DNA of 64,000 bases from JAICIG01 sp035532215 (GTDB lineage Bacteria; Planctomycetota; Planctomycetia; Pirellulales; JAICIG01): the NCBI GenBank assembly GCA_035532215.1, contig DATKRK010000451.1:12800-76799 (forward strand). Reading direction: 5' to 3'. Below are positions 61,474-64,000 of this stretch, in pieces. The notes under the pieces are model-generated. The model was not told where the DNA came from. It saw only the letters and a program-made list of their open reading frames with translations, and did no database searches. The translations under genes were made by a program, and so were the position numbers. Every line of letters begins with the position of its first letter. Within the stretch, counting starts at the first letter, position 1.

Positions 61474-62025
61474 ATGTGTGCGAAGTATGAGGAGGTCGGC
61501 ACTGGCGGCGCGACGGCGGGGGGATCGGCTGACCATTCGGTGAGCATGCAGGCAACGGGCGGCGGCGGGTTGACCTCCAGCGGGAGCGCGCTGCTTGGCG
61601 TGACGCGGCATTGGACGTACCTCCTCGCTTCCGCGGAGAAACTCTACCAGGCCCAGCACTATGGCGCCGCGGCTGTGGTCGCCCAATCTGCGTGCGAGGT
61701 CGTGATGTCGCGCGCTATAGCGGCCTCGCTAAAACAACATAAAATCCAAGACCTGGTTGGTGACTTCATTGGCGAATCGTTTGCATACTCGGGTTATTCG
61801 CCGATAAACGAAAAAGTTCCTAAGCTGTACCGAAAATTAGCGGGGGACACTATTGGCGACGGCGAAAAGCCCGACTATTGGAGCCGGCTCAATGCGCTGG
61901 CAAAGCTCCGCAACAATTGCGCGCACAGCGGCATCGACTGCACAAGGGAACAGGCGGAAGCTGGCATTGAAGCGGCCAAGCAATTCGTAGGCCATATCGA
62001 GGAACACAATAATTTGAAGGGCTGA
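61474..62025 (+). CDS. HEPN domain protein
   Basis: A 183-aa protein. A Gly/Ser-rich N-terminal ~45 residues lead into a helical HEPN-type domain: HYGAAAVVAQSACEVVMSRA and, near the C-terminus, LAKLRNNCAHSG, which holds the RX4H (RNNCAH) motif of HEPN ribonucleases. AAAGGAGG lies 7 nt before the ATG, a very strong site. HEPN proteins are often toxins or RNases in defence systems. No MNT-type or other antitoxin partner is visible next to it; the frames between 61246 and 61473 are not supported. Confidence 0.72.
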   Translation: MCAKYEEVGTGGATAGGSADHSVSMQATGGGGLTSSGSALLGVTRHWTYLLASAEKLYQAQHYGAAAVVAQSACEVVMSRAIAASLKQHKIQDLVGDFIGESFAYSGYSPINEKVPKLYRKLAGDTIGDGEKPDYWSRLNALAKLRNNCAHSGIDCTREQAEAGIEAAKQFVGHIEEHNNLKG

Positions 62026-62228
62026 CCGCCGCTGTAATTACGCCGGCCCTTTCCGCTTGCGCAGCGGCTTCTTGAGAGGCTTCTTCGATTTCAGCGGCGC
62101 CGTCATCCCCACTGTCGCCCGTGCATGACGCGAGGCGGCCAAAACCCAGACGCCCAGTCGCCGACTTGGTGGGTCGATAGCCGCGAGTTATGTATGACGC
62201 CCGTGTAGGTCCGCGCATTTCCCCCCCC

Positions 62229-63767
62229 TCACTTCCACAAATTCCGATCCAACATCCGGTAATTAATCGCCTCGCTGACATGCGGCGGGCGGATGGCGTC
62301 GCTGTGGTCGAGATCGGCGATGGTGCGGGAGACGCGAAGGACTTTGTCGTGGGCGCGGGCGGATAGGCCGAGCTCGTTGACGCTGGCCTTGAGCAGGTTC
62401 ATGCTCTCGTCGTCGAGCTGGCAGTGCTGGCGGATCTGCCGGGTAGTCATCTTGGCGTTCAATCGCGTGCGGACGCCGGCGAAGCGGCCGGCTTGAAGGG
62501 CGCGGGCCGACTCGACCTGGCGGCGCATGTCGGCGCTGGTGGTGCCGGGCGTGCCGCTGGCCAGCTCGCGAAAGGGCACGGCGGGCACTTCAAGGTGGAT
62601 GTCGATGCGGTCCAACAAGGGGCCGCTGATCTTGGCCATGTAACGCTCGACCTGCGGCACCGTGCAATGGCACTCGCGCCGCGGATCGTTGCGATAGCCG
62701 CAAGGGCAAGGATTCAAGGCCGCGATCAAAATGAAATTCGCCGGAAAGGTCGTGCTGGCCAAGGCCCGGCTGATCGTCACCGTGCCGTCTTCCAGCGGCT
62801 GGCGGAGCACTTCGAGCGTGCGGCGGTTGAACTCGGGCAGCTCGTCGAGAAACAACACGCCGTTGTGCGAGAGGCTGATCTCGCCCGGGGTCGGCGTCGA
62901 ACCGCCGCCGACCAGCCCGGCGTCGCTGATGGTATGGTGCGGCGAGCGATAGGGCCGCGTGGCCAACAGCGGCTGCCCGGCCGGCAGCAGCCCCATGGCG
63001 CTATAGATGCGCGTGGTTTCGATCGACTCGGGCGCCGTCAGGTCGGGCAGGATCGTCGGCAGCCGCTTGGCCAGCATCGTCTTGCCCGAACCGGGCGGCC
63101 CGAGCATCAGCAGGTTATGGCCGCCGGCGGCGGCGATGGTGATCGCCCGCTTGGTCATCTCCTGGCCGCGGACGTCGGCGAAATCGACGTCGTAACGGGC
63201 AAGCGTATGGAACCACTCGTCGAGCCGCGGGGGGGTCGGTTCGATCTCGATCTGCCCGGTGAGAAACGCCACGGCCTGGGCCAGGCTGGCGACGGCGATG
63301 ATCTCGATCCCTTCGACGACGGCCGCCTCGCGCGCACTTTCGGCCGGCACGATCAGCCCCTTGAGCGATGCGTCCTGGGCGGCGGCGATGGCTATCGACA
63401 GCGCCCCTTTCGTCGGCCGCGTGCCGCCATCGAGCGCCAATTCGCCGACGACGGCGTAGTTTTCAAGACGGTCGGACGCCACCTGCCCGCTGCCGGCCAG
63501 AATGCCCAAGGCGATCGGCAGATCGAACGACGCGGCCTGCTTGGGCAGGTCGGCCGGGGCCAGGTTCATGACGATGCGATTTTGCGGCCGGAGAAAGCCG
63601 GAGTTGACCAGCGCCCGTTCGACGCGATGGGTGCTTTCCTTGACCGCGGCTTCGGGCAGCCCGACGAGGACGGTCTTCGGCAGCGCGCCGTCGGAGACGT
63701 CGACTTCGACCTCGACGGGCAGCGCGTCGATCCCCAACAGCGAAAACGTCCGCAACTTCGCCAGCAT
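62229..63767 (-). CDS. comM: ComM/YifB family AAA+ ATPase (Mg-chelatase-like)
   Basis: A 512-aa AAA+ helicase-like protein that in other bacteria promotes branch migration in natural transformation. The N-terminal Lon-protease-like domain begins MLAKLRTFSLLGIDALPVEV. Walker A is GPPGSGKTMLAKRL near 219, Walker B is LFLDELPEF near 300, and the zinc-finger-like AALNPCPCGY...C.C near 352 is complete. The ATG at 63767 matches the family start; the open frame runs 19 codons further. It is the last complete gene of the window. Confidence 0.95.
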   Translation of the reverse strand: MLAKLRTFSLLGIDALPVEVEVDVSDGALPKTVLVGLPEAAVKESTHRVERALVNSGFLRPQNRIVMNLAPADLPKQAASFDLPIALGILAGSGQVASDRLENYAVVGELALDGGTRPTKGALSIAIAAAQDASLKGLIVPAESAREAAVVEGIEIIAVASLAQAVAFLTGQIEIEPTPPRLDEWFHTLARYDVDFADVRGQEMTKRAITIAAAGGHNLLMLGPPGSGKTMLAKRLPTILPDLTAPESIETTRIYSAMGLLPAGQPLLATRPYRSPHHTISDAGLVGGGSTPTPGEISLSHNGVLFLDELPEFNRRTLEVLRQPLEDGTVTISRALASTTFPANFILIAALNPCPCGYRNDPRRECHCTVPQVERYMAKISGPLLDRIDIHLEVPAVPFRELASGTPGTTSADMRRQVESARALQAGRFAGVRTRLNAKMTTRQIRQHCQLDDESMNLLKASVNELGLSARAHDKVLRVSRTIADLDHSDAIRPPHVSEAINYRMLDRNLWK

Positions 63768-63913
63768 CGGCGGCCCCTGGATTGGGATATGGCCCGTATT
63801 TGCAGCGCAAGCCGTATTGTGCAAGGCCGCCGCGCGCGGTGCAAGCGCAAGGCGAGGTTATCCATGTGGCCGGCCTACGGAACCACGGATAGGCAACCGG
63901 GGATCTCTAACCA

Positions 63914-64000
63914 CGGATGACCCAGCGCGGCCTTCGGCCGCAACCAAAGTCGCTTTTCGCTCCGCGAAAAATGCGCCTTTTTCGCGGAGCGAAAAGCGAC
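63914..64000. repeat. Repeat words and perfect 23-bp palindrome arms at the window edge
   Basis: CCCAGCGCGGCCTTCGGCCG at 63921-63940 (with flanking CACGGATGA) matches the region near 41367. Next, 63949-63971 is the exact reverse complement of 63978-64000 (core TTTTCGCTCCGCGAAAAA). The element is cut off by the window end. Confidence 0.8.

Noticed and set aside
60322..61686. 454-codon minus-strand frame opposite dcd
   Set aside because: dcd motifs and the coupled ATGA starts on the plus strand are convincing; this frame has no recognisable domain.

Overview
The window looks like chromosomal DNA of a planctomycete, probably Pirellulales-like. This rests on gene content, not a search: squalene-hopene-cyclase-like genes, DUF1573 and DUF4159 proteins, tandem Uma2 nucleases, a Cys-rich CC-repeat secreted protein, an FSLKTLL-type membrane protein, many GTG/TTG starts, high GC, and intergenic spaces crowded with nested palindromes. 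Housekeeping genes (polA-coaE, gnd, pgi, rarA, metK, glyA, dcd, comM) alternate with accessory blocks. No rRNA, tRNA, transposase or CRISPR array was found.

Layout. 0.2-7.5 kb: coaE and polA, a Uma2 nuclease, a GNAT acetyltransferase and an Mrr-type nuclease. 7.6-18.4 kb: an isoprenoid block holding a radical SAM protein, a squalene-hopene-cyclase-like enzyme, a DUF116/polyprenyl-synthase fusion, a chorismate-lyase-like protein, a GT4 glycosyltransferase, a hotdog thioesterase and a second prenyltransferase-fold protein. 18.5-27.4 kb: CYTH, gnd, HAD, pgi, CHAD, rarA and a deoxyribosyltransferase-like gene. 27.6-43.1 kb: small secreted or membrane proteins, a phosphoesterase, three tandem Uma2 genes, a DUF4159 protein, an M2 peptidase, an Fe-alcohol dehydrogenase and metK. 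44.4-49.8 kb: a four-gene cassette (DegT aminotransferase, GT2, large membrane protein, DUF3050) that recalls ArnB/ArnC/ArnT logic. 49.8-56.4 kb: a TlpA-like oxidoreductase divergent from an envelope operon (DUF1573, C39-like protease with a Gly-Gly motif and Cys-rich tail, secreted protein, GT-C mannosyltransferase-like). 56.4-63.8 kb: a response regulator, glyA with a possible attenuator, a 1.36-kb repeat field, an island of a 92-aa protein, dcd and a HEPN protein, then comM.

Three systems stand out. The isoprenoid block could supply an aromatic acid, a prenyl chain, a cyclase and a sugar, as a glycosylated meroterpenoid or modified hopanoid would need. The 44-49 kb cassette could build and flip an amino-sugar lipid. 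The 51-56 kb operon contains a protease and a bacteriocin-precursor-like Gly-Gly/Cys-rich segment in one chain. All three functions are inferred.

The repeats form several families: 32- and 33-bp tandem arrays, elements with 22-23 bp terminal inverted repeats, and nested palindromes. Some occur twice in the window. One 26-nt repeat core lies both in an intergenic region and, in frame, inside the cyclase gene. Two genes (a membrane protein at 16.4-17.2 kb and a Cys-rich protein at 37.9-38.2 kb) look frameshifted, by decay or assembly error.
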